The notes below the pieces were generated by a model. That model saw only the letters and a list, made by a program, of their open reading frames with translations. It searched no databases and had not been told where the DNA came from. The translations under genes were made by a program, and so were the position numbers. A DNA stretch of 64,000 nt from assembly GCA_018398815.1 (NCBI GenBank), contig CM031610.1, positions 29,170,788 to 29,234,787 on the forward strand, read 5' to 3'. Position 1 is the first letter of the stretch. Each line of letters begins with the position of its first letter. The stretch comes from Conus ventricosus (taxonomy: Eukaryota > Mollusca > Gastropoda > Neogastropoda > Conidae). Below are positions 22,793 through 36,186 of this stretch, piece by piece.

Positions 22793-23792
22793 NNNNNNNN
22801 NNNNNNNNNNNNNNNNNNNNNNNNNNNNNNNNNNNNNNNNNNNNNNNNNNNNNNNNNNNNNNNNNNNNNNNNNNNNNNNNNNNNNNNNNNNNNNNNNNNN
22901 NNNNNNNNNNNNNNNNNNNNNNNNNNNNNNNNNNNNNNNNNNNNNNNNNNNNNNNNNNNNNNNNNNNNNNNNNNNNNNNNNNNNNNNNNNNNNNNNNNNN
23001 NNNNNNNNNNNNNNNNNNNNNNNNNNNNNNNNNNNNNNNNNNNNNNNNNNNNNNNNNNNNNNNNNNNNNNNNNNNNNNNNNNNNNNNNNNNNNNNNNNNN
23101 NNNNNNNNNNNNNNNNNNNNNNNNNNNNNNNNNNNNNNNNNNNNNNNNNNNNNNNNNNNNNNNNNNNNNNNNNNNNNNNNNNNNNNNNNNNNNNNNNNNN
23201 NNNNNNNNNNNNNNNNNNNNNNNNNNNNNNNNNNNNNNNNNNNNNNNNNNNNNNNNNNNNNNNNNNNNNNNNNNNNNNNNNNNNNNNNNNNNNNNNNNNN
23301 NNNNNNNNNNNNNNNNNNNNNNNNNNNNNNNNNNNNNNNNNNNNNNNNNNNNNNNNNNNNNNNNNNNNNNNNNNNNNNNNNNNNNNNNNNNNNNNNNNNN
23401 NNNNNNNNNNNNNNNNNNNNNNNNNNNNNNNNNNNNNNNNNNNNNNNNNNNNNNNNNNNNNNNNNNNNNNNNNNNNNNNNNNNNNNNNNNNNNNNNNNNN
23501 NNNNNNNNNNNNNNNNNNNNNNNNNNNNNNNNNNNNNNNNNNNNNNNNNNNNNNNNNNNNNNNNNNNNNNNNNNNNNNNNNNNNNNNNNNNNNNNNNNNN
23601 NNNNNNNNNNNNNNNNNNNNNNNNNNNNNNNNNNNNNNNNNNNNNNNNNNNNNNNNNNNNNNNNNNNNNNNNNNNNNNNNNNNNNNNNNNNNNNNNNNNN
23701 NNNNNNNNNNNNNNNNNNNNNNNNNNNNNNNNNNNNNNNNNNNNNNNNNNNNNNNNNNNNNNNNNNNNNNNNNNNNNNNNNNNNNNNNNNNN
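22793..23792. other. Assembly gap, exactly 1,000 N
   Basis: The round length identical to the second gap indicates a scaffolding placeholder of unknown true size. Confidence 0.98.
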
Positions 23793-23846
23793 CAAGTAGA
23801 CCCAGCTGATGTCGATAACTGAAATTGCTTCAGACTAGGTGTTATA

Positions 23847-24522
23847 GAGAAGAAAAAGAACACCCGAAGGTGCTGGGGAGGACCCAGAGAAGCACTGTCT
23901 TCGCCTGCCTTTAGAACAGTCCTGTACCCCCTTGGAGGCCTGCGCTGTGTTGACGATGGGTACAGGCCCACGCGCAGGACACTCCATTAAGATATCAAGG
24001 GACATAACTGCTCCTGAACAGAGGTAAATTAGACTACAGGATGCAGCTCATAACAGCCTTAAAGTAGCATCCCCATGGGTGTACCAGCCCGTATTTCATG
24101 ACTGCAGACCCCACCGGCGAAAAACACCACCCTCCAGCTGCCGAGCACACCCCACAGACCCAACCACCCCTGCCCATGGACAGATGAAGACAGTGCCACT
24201 CCAGACACAGCCAAGCTTTCGCCATACGGTCTTATGTGCCCTCAAGAGAGAATCCAAAGTTGTAGTTTTTCCCCACTGTCAACAGGACTTTCCCTGTGGT
24301 CAGTGGGTCTTTCCTCACAGTCACTGGACCTTTCTCCAGGGTCAGCCTAGTTAAGGCAAAGAAGAAAAAGAAACACCCGAAGGTGCTGGGGAGGACCCAG
24401 AGAAGCACTGTCTTCACCTGCCTTTAGAACAGTCCTGTACCACCCTTGGAGGCCTGCGCTGTGTTGACGATGGGTACAGGCACGCGCAGGACACTCCATT
24501 AAGATATAAAGGGGACATAACT
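23847..24522 (-). mobile_element. TRIM-like element, second copy
   Basis: Same element as at 21193-21864, inverted. The flanking duplication reads GTTATA at 23841-23846 and 24523-24528, confirming the element ends independently. Confidence 0.6.
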
Positions 24523-24539
24523 GTTATACAAGGCAATAT

Positions 24540-24540
<1 letters not shown>

Positions 24541-24570
<30 letters not shown>

Positions 24571-27305
24571 GGACTGGCTTCATTAGCCAAGACCTCACGG
24601 TCAATCATGTGTCCCCTCTAAATTTCTTCATTTTTTGGGTCATAGGCATGCTACAATTAATATCTTCATTGCAATCCATCATAGTCATGAAACAATTCTC
24701 TAAATTTTGAATCATTGTCTAGAAAATTCTTGAAAGTATTAATATCAGGTGCAAATTTAATGGTAGTGGGTATTTCTTTCCCAGTGGTTAGCAACTCTAT
24801 AAGAAAATGAAAATTTACGTTGATTAGTGTTACAGTGCTTTATAAAAATCTTTCCTTCAGAGTTTCTAGTACTCGAAGTTTGTGCAACAGAAAAGAATGT
24901 CTCAATGTCAATATCATCATAGCCATTAAAGATCTTATAAAACTTGAATTAGGTCACCTCTGATCCTTCTTCCCCTCAGCGAGTGCAGATTCAAATATTT
25001 CAATCTTTCATTATTGATAATTTTTGCAATGCTTCAGCAATTTGGTAGCTCGTCTTTGAACCTTTTCTAACATTATTGATTGACGCTTTAAAAAAGGGCT
25101 CCAAATCACATTGGGCATACTCCAAATGTGGCCTGACAAAAGCTTTGTATAATTTCAAAAAAGTATCTTTATCTAAATAAGTAAAACTCCTTTTTATGAT
25201 ACCTAACATCTGGTTAGCTTTATTTACCACTCTCTGTAAGTGAGGGTCAAATGACAACCTGCTATCGAAGTAACCACCAAGTCTTTTTTTTCAGTAAGAG
25301 CCACTACTTGGTGATAAACATCATTCTCCATCATTTTATATTCATTATTTTGATTATCATTCCTGACGTGCAATACACCACACTTGGTCATGTTGAAATA
25401 CAGATTCCACGACTCAGACCACTCTTGCAGTTTGTAGATATCGTTTTGAATACAAGTACTCTTTGATGTACAATTGTAAATCTTAGTATCATCTGCGAAT
25501 ATTTTACATGGACGACAAGGTTGTCTGGTAGATCATTTATAAAAATAGTGAAAAGAACCGGTCCCAATATACTTCCTTGAGGGATACCACTAAGTACATT
25601 ACATTTCTTTGATTTGGCTGCCCCAACTCTGACTTGTTGAGTTCTATCACTCAGAAAGTTTTTGATCCATTTTAATAAGGTGCCAACAATACCGTATGCT
25701 GCTAGCTTTATAAGGAGTCTCTTATGCGGAACCGTATCAAAAGCTTTTCTAAAATCCATGTATATGATATCAATTCTTGTCTGCCATCTAGCATTGTTGT
25801 TATATCCTCCATACCTCTAACAACTGTGTGACACATGATCGTTTTTTTCGAAAACCATGCTGACATTTAGAATATAAATTATTATCTGTAAAATAGGAGA
25901 CTATTGATCTCTGACAATACTTTCTAAAACCTTGCATAAGATACAAGTAAGACTTACAGGTCTGTAGTTGCTCGGTTCACATTTTGTACCTTTCTTAAAA
26001 ATCGCTGTCACCTCTGCCGTTTTCCAGTCTTCAGGTAATACACCAGTTTCAAGTGTCTTATTAAAAAATGAACACAGTGGAACAGATAGTTCCTCACATA
26101 GCTCTTTTAGTACCCTTGGTGGCAATAAATCAGGACCCTGTGCCCTTTTTTGGGTTAAGTTGTTTTAATTTACTCTCCACAGCTTTGGGAGTGACTCGAA
26201 TTTCTGTTAACATTACCCCATTTGAATAACATCCTTCTCTCAAGTCCGGAATATCGCATAAATTTTCTTGGTAAATACACTTGAAAAAAATGTATTTAAC
26301 ATTTGAGCCTTTTCCATGTCATCCACCGCAAATGTACCATCAGGTCTCTTTAATGCACTTACACCTGTACTCATTTTCATTTGCTGTTGCACATACCTCC
26401 AAAACTTTTTTGGATTTATTTTACCTTCATTGGCGATCTGCTTCTCATAATCTCTTCTTATCTTTTTAACAACTTTTTACATTTGTTTCTTTCCTTTATG
26501 TATTTCAGATAAGCATAACCCGATTTAGTCGTAAGGTATCTTTTGAATAGTTTATATTTCTTTTTGATACATCTGAACGCTGTCTTATTCATCCATACAG
26601 GTTGTTTCTTTTTTAGTATCCCTAACTTTAACTTTAGGGATACATTTCTCCATACCATTATGCAGTAATCTTTTTATGCAGTTCCAACTCTCTTCGCTAT
26701 TCATTTCTGACATCACAGACCAATCATGATCATTTACAATCTTTCTAAACTTAAAATAATCACCCTTGCTAAGTTTGTAAATATACTTAACCTGTTTTTT
26801 ACTTTTTTATTAGAAATGTGAAGCTGAAATGCCAAAACATCATGGTCACTTTTACCCACTGGGTCAAGATGCACAATGTCCGAAATAAGATTATCTTCAC
26901 TTACAAGTATCCAGTCATCCAATGTAGGGTTTTGATCAACTCTCCTCCTTGTCGGTTTGCATACCTTCTGTATCAAAAAGGAATCTAGCACATTTTGTTT
27001 AATGCTGTCATTTTTTTCTCCTGGCCATTTTCCATCCCAATGGACGCCTGGAAAATTAAAGTCGCCCATAACGCACACCTTAGTATACTTCGATACCATA
27101 TCAGATTTAAGTATTTGAAATAATTTCTTATCATTTTCTTCACTGCTAGTGTTTGGGCTTCGGTAAATACATCCAAATAAAATTTTAACCATCTTGGACA
27201 CTTTCGACTGAGCACCACACACTTTCCTGAAATTCACACACATTTATTTCCTCACACTCTCGCGCATTCATTGACTTCTCGACATATAATGCTACACCTC
27301 TTAAC
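24541..27305 (-). mobile_element. CR1-like LINE A, better-preserved copy
   Basis: On the - strand, in order: the C-terminal half of an apurinic-type endonuclease (27243-26734) with CIYRSPN, MGDFNFPGVHWDG and SDHDVLAF; reverse-transcriptase fingers (26125-25901) with LPEDWKTAEVTAIFKKG and NYRPVSL; palm (25759-25388) with DFRKAFDTVPHKRLL, SGIPQGSILGP and FINDLP; then thumb (25257-25000) with SFDPHLQ, IIKRSFTYLDKDTF and VRPHLEYAQ. The tail is a (CTA)n repeat at 24541-24570. The FADDT box is present near 25490 but one base is missing just before it. The 5' part of the endonuclease is gone. Motifs fit the CR1/L2 group. Confidence 0.85.
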
Positions 27306-27329
27306 TGGTTTTTTGTTTTGTATGACCTA

Positions 27330-28313
27330 TTTTATTTACCCTTTATAAATGATTTACCTGAAGGCATACAGAGTTGTTGCAAAGTGTTTGCTGATGATAC
27401 AAAAATATATAACTCAACTAAAAATAGTAAAATCTTACAAAATATTGACAAACTAAATGAATGGTCAGATTAATGGAACTTATATTTAATGAAACGAAAT
27501 GCAAAGTACTTCATATAGGTAATAATAACCCAAATGAGATATATAATATACTATGAGAGGTAAAAATGGTATGCACACGATCGCAGTTTGAGGAGGAGAA
27601 AGATTTAGGTGTGATTTTCAATTTAAAAAAAAAATTGATTCACGTATTTCAAGTGCTATAAATAAAGCCAATAAAACTCTTGAAATAATTAAAAGATCAT
27701 TTAATTTCCTTGAAAAAGATATTTTTCTGTGTTTATGCAAATCGATGGTGCGACCATTTAGAATATGGTAATACTGTTTGGAGTCCATACTTAAAGAGGC
27801 AATCCATAGAGAGAGTACAAAAAAGGGCAACTAGATTGATACATAAAATAAAGGATTGGGAATATACAGAACGACTGTCATATTTAAATTTACCATCTCT
27901 GAAATACAGACGTTTCAGAGGAGATCTGATTCAGGTGTATAAAATAATAAATAATTAAGATCATTTAAATTTTAATAAGATTTTCAGTATTAATACTGCA
28001 CGATTAACAATTCACTCTGATTTCAAATTATTTTTTAATTACAGCCGTACTAGCTTTCGAAAATATACATTTAGCAATAGAGTTGTTCAGCATTGGAATG
28101 CACTTTCAGTAACTACTAAAAATGCACCAGATACTAATCAATTAAAAAATCTACTAGATAGAGACCAAAATTGCTTAGTTAGGAAATTTGATGTTGATTA
28201 GTGTTGGAAAAATTGCATGCATAAAGCGACCTATGCATTTGTTATGATAAAGATGTAACGTAAAAGGCTCATGAGAGCCTAAGCTAGTCCCTAATTTACT
28301 ACTACTACTACTA
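27330..28313 (+). mobile_element. CR1-like LINE fragment B, better-preserved copy
   Basis: The 3' half of a reverse transcriptase on the + strand. It includes FINDLPEGIQSCC, VFADDTKIYN, KDLGVIF, NKANKTLEIIKRSFNFL, VWSPYLKRQSIERVQKRAT and RFRGDLIQVYKIINN, then a (CTA)n tail at about 28297-28313. Its sequence is related to but distinct from LINE A, so the head-to-head pair comes from two insertions rather than one inverted copy. Confidence 0.8.
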
Positions 28314-28346
28314 TACATCGAGAGCAGCTACGAAGTCTGGTAGCAT

Positions 28347-28369
28347 TCTCTCTCTCTCTCCTCTCTCTC

Positions 28370-28406
<37 letters not shown>

Positions 28407-28407
28407 C
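28347..28407. repeat. Interrupted (CT)n microsatellite
   Basis: About 61 bp of CT repeat with single-base breaks. The partner tract at 17166-17201 is pure and about 36 bp, a clear length difference between the arms. Confidence 0.9.
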
Positions 28408-29398
28408 GTTAAGGTGAAGAGAGATAGAGAGAGATTTGGTGCTTAAGGATGAAAATTTTAGGCTGGGGCACAGTCTGTGTCTTTGTCATGCAAAAACCAT
28501 ATCAATACATATTCAAACTGACAAATCGGCATAACCGCACTGTAATGTAATTTTTATACCAAACAGACAATTCATAAGTGTGATGATGACATGCTGGATA
28601 GTCAAATAGAAGGGGAAAAAAAAACAAAGAGAGAGTGGGGGCAAGGATAGGGGTAAGAGATAGAGTGGGATTGGGGATAAGCAATTTAATAGAGATGTGT
28701 TCAGATCGAGGACACCGGGCTGCTCATCTAATGGGAAGCGAACGAGGAAGAAGAAGATGGCGTGTTCAAATCATGTTTTACAGAAGAATTTGCAAATGAA
28801 GTTTGTAAACTTTAGTCAAGTAATCAAATTCTTGAGACATGAGATGTTTAAGTAATTTTTCTTTAAATTTTTAGAGCATTCATATTTTGTAGACTTGTTG
28901 GAAGCGACTTCCAGACATGTGCCCAGACTAAGCTTACATCTATAAGACCCAGACTAAAATAGGCTAGTTTTGCATCGATCACGCATGGGTAGGGAGAGAA
29001 AGATTTATTTTTAGTTCGTTGAAGAGAGGATAGGGGAGAAGGAATGTCAATGAGCCAGAACAGCTGTTCAGTCTTGTAAATACCGTTGATCCGGAAACCC
29101 CCTACTACTACAGTGTCAGAATCTTCAACTTGATGAAGGCGGACACTTAAAGAAAGAAGAAGAAGAATAGTGCCTTAATATCACATGGCATGGTATTTGC
29201 CAAAATTTTAACATAAATGACGACTCGTTGAAAGAAAGTTGCAGCTTATTCAGGGGAAGTATGTTCAAAGTTTTTTATGAGATGATGTTGCATGAATTAT
29301 TGAGATAAGGTCACTATTTAATCCTTGATATATTATTACACGTAAAACACAATGCTCATCTACCTGTTTGAGAGAAGTACCATCCAATGAATAAAGTG

Positions 29399-29790
29399 GG
29401 CCGGAACAGCTCAGTTGGTAGAGCGCCGGACTCGTAATCTTGGGGTTGCGGGTTCGAATTTCCACCGGGCCGTTTCGGTACAGGGGATTTTTCCCTTGGA
29501 CTTAACATGGTTCTGACTCCATTTTCCATACAGTCCTTCAAATGATACTATAAACCGAGGTTCCATGTGTAAACGCAGGCATAACATCTTGCACACACGT
29601 AAAATCCCATTACTACTTTCGGAAGAGGCCAGTTTGGCTGTTGGTATGGATGACACATTACATATAGCATGCACGTTCCCCGAAGTTGGAGTATGGCTGC
29701 CTTAATGGCGAAATAAAAAACGGTCATACACACAAAAGTGTCAAAATAATCAACTTGATGATTGTGGACACTCTACGGAAAAGAAAGAAA
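29399..29790 (+). mobile_element. tRNA-derived SINE, second copy
   Basis: Same SINE as at 15800-16190, here on the + strand with its tRNA-like head at 29399-29472. It shows the A-box-like CAGCTCAGTTGGTAGAGCG and B-box GGTTCGAATTTC. One T-arm-flanking base differs from the other copy (CCACCGGG against CCGCCGGG). Confidence 0.75.
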
Positions 29791-29799
29791 GAAAGTTTT

Positions 29800-30340
29800 A
29801 GGTAAAGAAGAACCAAGTGGTGTTTCTTGCGAGTAGTTATAATCATAAATTGGTTTTGGTTAGGTGCATGACATTTGAGTTTGGATCACACCAGTCTCAT
29901 ACTTCATTTAGAGTTTTCTGGACAGATGTTTCTATTGTTTGTAGATTTCTGCCATTTGTTTAGAGCGACGAGTCATCAGCAAATAAATCTGTCATGACTT
30001 TGTCATCCGTTATGGATAACACTAAATCATTGATGAACATGCAGAGTAGGAGGAGGAGGCCTTTTGGGACTCCATGTCTGAAAAAAGTCTGGAGGAGGTG
30101 TTGCCATTTAGCAGCACTTACTGAGGCCTGTCATTTAAGGATGATTGGAATAACGAGATTGAAGAATGGTTCAAAACAGCAGACAGCTTCTTTAAAAGAA
30201 TGGAGTGATCAACAAGATCAAACACCTTTTTGAAGTTAGGACAAACTCCTCTGTCAGTTGTGACTTGTTCATATTTAAAAGCCACAAGAAACATGTTCGT
30301 GATAATGCTGTGTGGCAGGAATGATTAGACTGGAATCCAG
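29800..30340 (-). pseudogene. Decayed reverse transcriptase fragment, second copy
   Basis: Inverted counterpart of the fragment at 15290-15780, with the same motif order and the same broken state, so these lesions predate the split of the two copies. Confidence 0.65.
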
Positions 30341-33300
30341 ACTGGAATGGAGGGGTTTAGATAGAACTGATAGAAAAGACTATTTGGATCTAAGACGGTG
30401 GAAAATTTATATATGTAAGTGAGACATGTATATTCATTAGATTCTCTTGTAGTTTGTGAGGTTTGATTGATGATGTCTGATAATCATAGTGTGTTCAGTG
30501 TGTATGGAGTGATGTTTGTCATTGAATTTTTTTTTTTTTTTTTAAAGTTTTGCTTGTTGGAAGGTGGGGCGAGAGAGAGAGAGAGAGAGAGAGAAACGGC
30601 AAATCGAGATGAAAATAGTTGCAAAGAGAGAGAGGGGAAAAGGGATACATCAGATTCCTCCCACCCCTTCCCCACTAACCAGCTTCAAAGTAGACTGACT
30701 CCTGAAAGGTTGTATTGGCACATGCCAGAATGACATTTTCTCCTTGTTTCTAAATAAAGGATAAATGGCTCACCAAATCAAACTTATTGCACTCCAGTCG
30801 CACCAACTATGATATTGTGACCCTAACACACAGGCAAGTGCGTATATGTGAACGGGGAACACACACACAGACACAGACACACGAACATGGCATAGTTTTG
30901 TGTATGTCTGCGAGCATGGGTGTGTGCGTACAAAGTGTGCGAGTTGTCCGTCTGTGCTTGCTTGCTGTATTTGTGTGTATGTGTATGTTTGCGTGCACGC
31001 ACACGTGCGCCTCTGAATGTATATCCGTGTGTTCGCTCGCCGTCTCGGATTTCTACGTTTCTGTTGGAATAAGCCTTTTACAGTCACTTGGATTGTTGAA
31101 CTACAGGTTAGATTGTTCGGTGACTGAGCAGATCTCGTCCGTTTCTTCCCGCATTCCCTCTCACATGAGTACAAGTGAGAGGGCGACAGACCTAGTACGC
31201 TTTACCAGAGTGGTGTGATCTGGCAAGGTGCAGTTGTACGTGTGTGTGTGTGTGTGTGTGTGAAGCGAGCATGCCGCACATCATTGATAATGTGTTGTTT
31301 TCAAAAAAAGAAAAGGTAAAAACATGCAAATGAAACTATAAAGAGAAGGAAGCAAAAGGCAGAGAAGTAAAGACAACAGATAGCTAGGCAGTGGGTGTGT
31401 TCTTCGATGCAGCTGCGTTTTCAAGCACTCTGACAAGAACCCCAGGCCTGATCGACTTCATCAAGAACAGAGTTCATACCCATCTCTGTTCCACACATTC
31501 TTTCCCCAGACCAGCTCCGAGAGTTAAAAATCCACAGTCACAACCCACACTGCAGTCCTGAGAGTGTCGAAAAGCATCCAGACAACTGCGCTGTCTTTGG
31601 TTCAATGACATCATCACAGTCAGTCTCTTTGGCACTTCTGTGCCCAGCATTATAGATCAGAAACAGCAAATTGTTTTCAGGAACCATATGGTGATGGAAG
31701 AGTCACCCCGCAACTGCTGCAAGAAGCCACAGAGATAAGCAGGCCTCTCAGCGAGTAACTGGCATCAGATTATGGCTCTCGCCCCATGAAAAACTCTGTG
31801 CTTCAATGTTGCAGCGTCATCTTTGTGTACAAGGCCATAGCAACTAAACCTAACATGTTTTCTTGCTTATGCTTGATCTGGAGTCGGAGTCAGTTATTCA
31901 TGTGCCACGTGCCAGCCAGTTTTCAGTTTGATTGTTCTATTTAGTTTTTAATGATGGAAACAGCTTAATTTAAAACACTTATTAAAGGAAAACCTGTCTA
32001 TCTATGTATAGATGCACAATGGCTAGATTGCTCCGATATGTATTTTGTCTGAAAGTTGATTCTCCTCCTTTCCTTTGTTATCAGTGTCCATTAAGATACA
32101 TGGCATGCGGTTCTAAGCAGACAGATTAAAATGAAAGGAAAACTTCTTTTTAAATGAATGCCAGCTGATTAGCGTCACAAGTGATTTTTCGAGGCCTGAA
32201 ACGTGATGTAAGCATTTTAGGTCCGAGTGCAGGATTACAAATGAAGCCAATACAATTTTTTTTCTATTACACTCAAAACTATTTTTCTGTACAGAAGCAG
32301 ATGAGGAAGAGAGATAGCATGAAAAGAGTGATCTATTTGTATTGAATCCTTAACAGACAGCTATAACAACCATTGAATTCTGTGTTTTTAACTGTATTAA
32401 TTTTGTTTTATGCCCATCTAGAGTCGACTTTCTGGTGTAGAAGAAAGTCATAAATGGTTTAGAGATTATGGAAGGAGATATCTGGTGCAGTTAACTGTTG
32501 TCAGACTCCTCAAACAGCCTGGGTGAACAGTTTCAGGCAGACGTTACGGAATAATCGTTAAGTTCATAGGTCTAAGTCCATTCTTTATTAGGCATTGTAG
32601 AATACTCACACATGCACTCATGCAGAAACTCACACACACACACACACAGTGTGCGCATGCACAGACGAGATGTATAGTCTCAGACAAGAATTGAATTCCA
32701 TGGCATACTTTTCATCGTCTTAACTGATCATGATTTTTTTTGTTCAAGTCTCAAATTCTGTGGCCCTTCATGCCCTGTCTTGTGGCAGCCTTAGTTTGAT
32801 TCCTATTCACATTTATACCAGTGGCGGTTTCGGTCAAAGATGCCAGTATTGGCAAGTTCATTGGGACTGTTATAGAACAGGTGTGGTGGCAACTTCTGAG
32901 GATGACACGCATTCATGCTGACATTGCTACTAAACAATTATTGTCAATGGAGATAAGTAGGTGTTGTCCTCAAAATAAAGACGTTGAATCAGAAGACCCA
33001 TGCGACTTAACAAGGTAGAAGTGACTTGGCAGCAGCAGGGTTTCCACAAGCAGGTTGCCCTAAGGCGACTCAGAATCAATTGCTCCTTTTGGATTACAGT
33101 GATGGGGTTACAATATGACAAATGTGGGTGTGACTGTAAATGGGGTTCTTTTATCAGTAGCCTGTGAATGATGCTATTGGGGGCCACAAAGGATGAAATG
33201 GCTAAATAAAAAAAGATGGAAGTGGCACATTTTTTACAACTTTGAACAATGAATGCTTGTGTCCATTTTTAGGAAGCTGGTGGATTAGGTATGCCTAAGA

Positions 33301-34839
33301 TTGCAAGGGACACGCCTTAGCCATAGCCTGTCAGCAGGAAGATCTCCGCTGCCTTTCGGAGCCAAGGTTGTTAAGCATGTGCGTGTGCATGCGTGCAAAT
33401 GTTTGTTCACATTGACAAATGATGCGCAAAGACCTTTACAGACTAAAAGTACGTCAGAAAAATACCAAACTTGTAGAGAGAGACTATGCATTGGGAAGTG
33501 TCCTTGTGTTCTTTCTTGTTGTGTGATACATGTGATATGGCTTGGAATCCGGCTCTGAAAAAATGATATTCAAATATCCACCACTGTTGTTATAATGTCA
33601 TCAATGTCATCCTCTCGCTCTCTGTCTCTCTCACACACACATGCATAGCCCCAGTCGACAATAAAAACATGGCACAAAAATTTCTCGGTTGCCACACAGC
33701 ATGCAACTTTATTCAGACAACTGTTCTGACTGAGGATCCATTCACTTTCTACGATGACAGTCACAATTTCACAATTTGAGTTGTAGCCTTGGCATACATG
33801 CAGATAATTATGACCATGATTTTTTGTGTCTAATGTTCTACAAAAATACCATCATCACACACATTCTGTGGGAGACACTGTAAGTTTATGAATGAAAGAC
33901 TTGGTTAAAAGAAAGCCTTACAATCCAACCCAATCGACATGTATGCCAACTCACTCAAAAATCCCGTAAAAGACTTTTACAAAAAATGTCCAAAGGCAAG
34001 TTCAAGCTGTACCAATGTCACCGACATTCTGATGTGCACTTGCATCAAATTTTCGAGAATAAGGGCAAGGCGGAGAAGGAGGTACACTGATCCCCAAACC
34101 ATGAAAAAAAGAAGGAAAAATAATTCTAGTTCACAGAGAAACAACAGTTGACAGAAGAAACATTGGCTGTACAATGGAAGAGCTTGGGAAACCTTTAAGT
34201 TATGGCACAAACACCATTCCCATTCTGAACTTACATATACTTTGCTATCTGTGCCACAGAGATAAAGGTATGATAACATCTGCAAATGATTACTTGAATC
34301 ATGAAGGGTTATACTTGACTACAATTCCATAAGGCTCCACTATCTCTTTGAAGCCATGGGTATGAGCACTTAAGGAAACGAACGAATGACATGGAATAGA
34401 AACATGAAATCCTTGCCCAAGATTTTTTTAACCCCATCACCCAAAAATGAATATCCAGATTATCATAGTTGAAAACACAAAATTCCAAGAGAAACTAGCA
34501 CAGATGAAACAGTGTTACGAACACGACTCTTTGGTCAAGAACAATGAGCATGGTAGAAGTCTTACGAAGACCAGTCAGTGTGTTTATACCCTGTCTGTCG
34601 ACTGCTCTCACCAGCCACACGGCTGTTCACATTGCCAGATATGTCAATGAATGACCCACTGAAACTTGCCTTTGCTGTACCTAGCTTCAACTTGTGTTGG
34701 AGACGTTCTGCAGAATATCTGCAATGGGGAAAAAAAAAATTGAAATGTGCCTAGCGTTCACTTGTGTTTGAATAAGCAATTTGAATACTGTTCTATTCGT
34801 CACTTGTTTTGGCGATGCTGGGGTCCGTGGGAGCAGCAC

Positions 34840-34904
34840 TCAGCGAGAGATGCCAAACTCCCTGCATCGTCCTCTCTAAAGTCACCGTAATGCCAAATGT
34901 TTTT
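34840..34904 (-). pseudogene. SND1: SND1 last exon, copy with a 1-base deletion
   Basis: The exon is 65 nt against 66 in the left arm. One C is missing after the GACGATG stretch (GATGCAGGG instead of GATGCCAGGG). The conserved C-terminus therefore reads through EDDA and then leaves frame, losing the EFGISR-stop end. The acceptor TGTGCAG is intact. A single missing base in an otherwise conserved exon is as well explained by consensus error as by allele decay. Confidence 0.85.
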
Positions 34905-36186
34905 CTGCACACAGCAAGAAAAAATTGGTCAATGTCATAAATTCCAACAGGTATGATACACAAGCAAGTTTACCACACATCAACAAATCATGATGAAGTA
35001 TTCATGATAAACAAAGCATTCAATTTGGTGCTTACGAATCAGTTTCCTAGTTTCATCCCTGGCACAAACATCTAAATGTGAGTTGTCCATCCATCTCCTC
35101 CCACATCGCTGATCTCTCTTCCACAACACTTCCTCCTGAGCTGTTTTAGCATCATTCAGTGATAAGAAATGACCAAAGATACACTACAACAACAAAAAAT
35201 CAAAAAGTACATCTGCCCCACCCCCACCCCCTCCTCCTTAGCCAACAGATAATTAACTTTTCAGCTACCACTTTGCCTATCAGCCTGTACCAGTTGACTA
35301 CTGTGCCATCCTACTTCGCCATCAAGGTGACCCTCTATTTTGTTCCCATACCGTAAAGTCCCAAACATGTTAAAATATTTTTTCAGCTGTAATTGAAAAT
35401 GAATGTAAAGTGACAGACTATGAAAGACAGTGATAGGACAATGTCCGAATTAGCATGACTGTGGACAATTTAGCAAACCAGGCACAGCGGTAACAAGAAC
35501 AATGGCTCAGAAAGCTGGGTAGACAGTAACAGATATGACTGCTCTTGCATCAAAACTCCAAAGGCAGCGTGTCTGATGATGAAAGGGAAATGGTGGGTGG
35601 AATTCCCCCATGGGGATACCGGGGGGTCTTTTGTACAAATAGTTCCCCTCCTTCTGGACATTCTGTGCTAGTAACGTCACATTTTCCTTTCGCTCTCAGT
35701 AACTCTGTCTCCTCCTTTGCTGTATTGTCGTCTACTGTCCTTTCTGTCTACCATGTCTTTTAGCTATATTTTTCCACAACCTCTTTCCACAAATTTTTGC
35801 ACTCGACGAAGTCGGAGTGAACTGACTATACTCGAGTATAGTGTGAGTATCCCAACAGGTGAAATGAGTTCACATGCTACCAGATACTGGAACGCTGAAG
35901 AAGAAGAAGGTGGTGGAAAGGGAATAGACAAAAAAGCAAGCATACACTCTTGTGGACTTTTCCCAAGTATTCTTGTCACTGGTATTTTAGATGCCTACTG
36001 TAACCAGTTATTTTGTTATAACACTTCTGGATCCTGACTGCGCGTCAGAGGCAATAGAACAGAAAGAAAGAACATGAAGAGCAGACACACCATACGAAGG
36101 TTTTTCTCCTGAGCTCTCGTGCAGATGATCATTTCTGATAATCCATGTTATTTTGTAATAAAGCTTAAGGATTATCGTTAGATTCC

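Noticed and set aside
22793..23792. Very long open frames across the N runs (also 39002-40001)
   Set aside because: They are artefacts of translating N; no real sequence is present.
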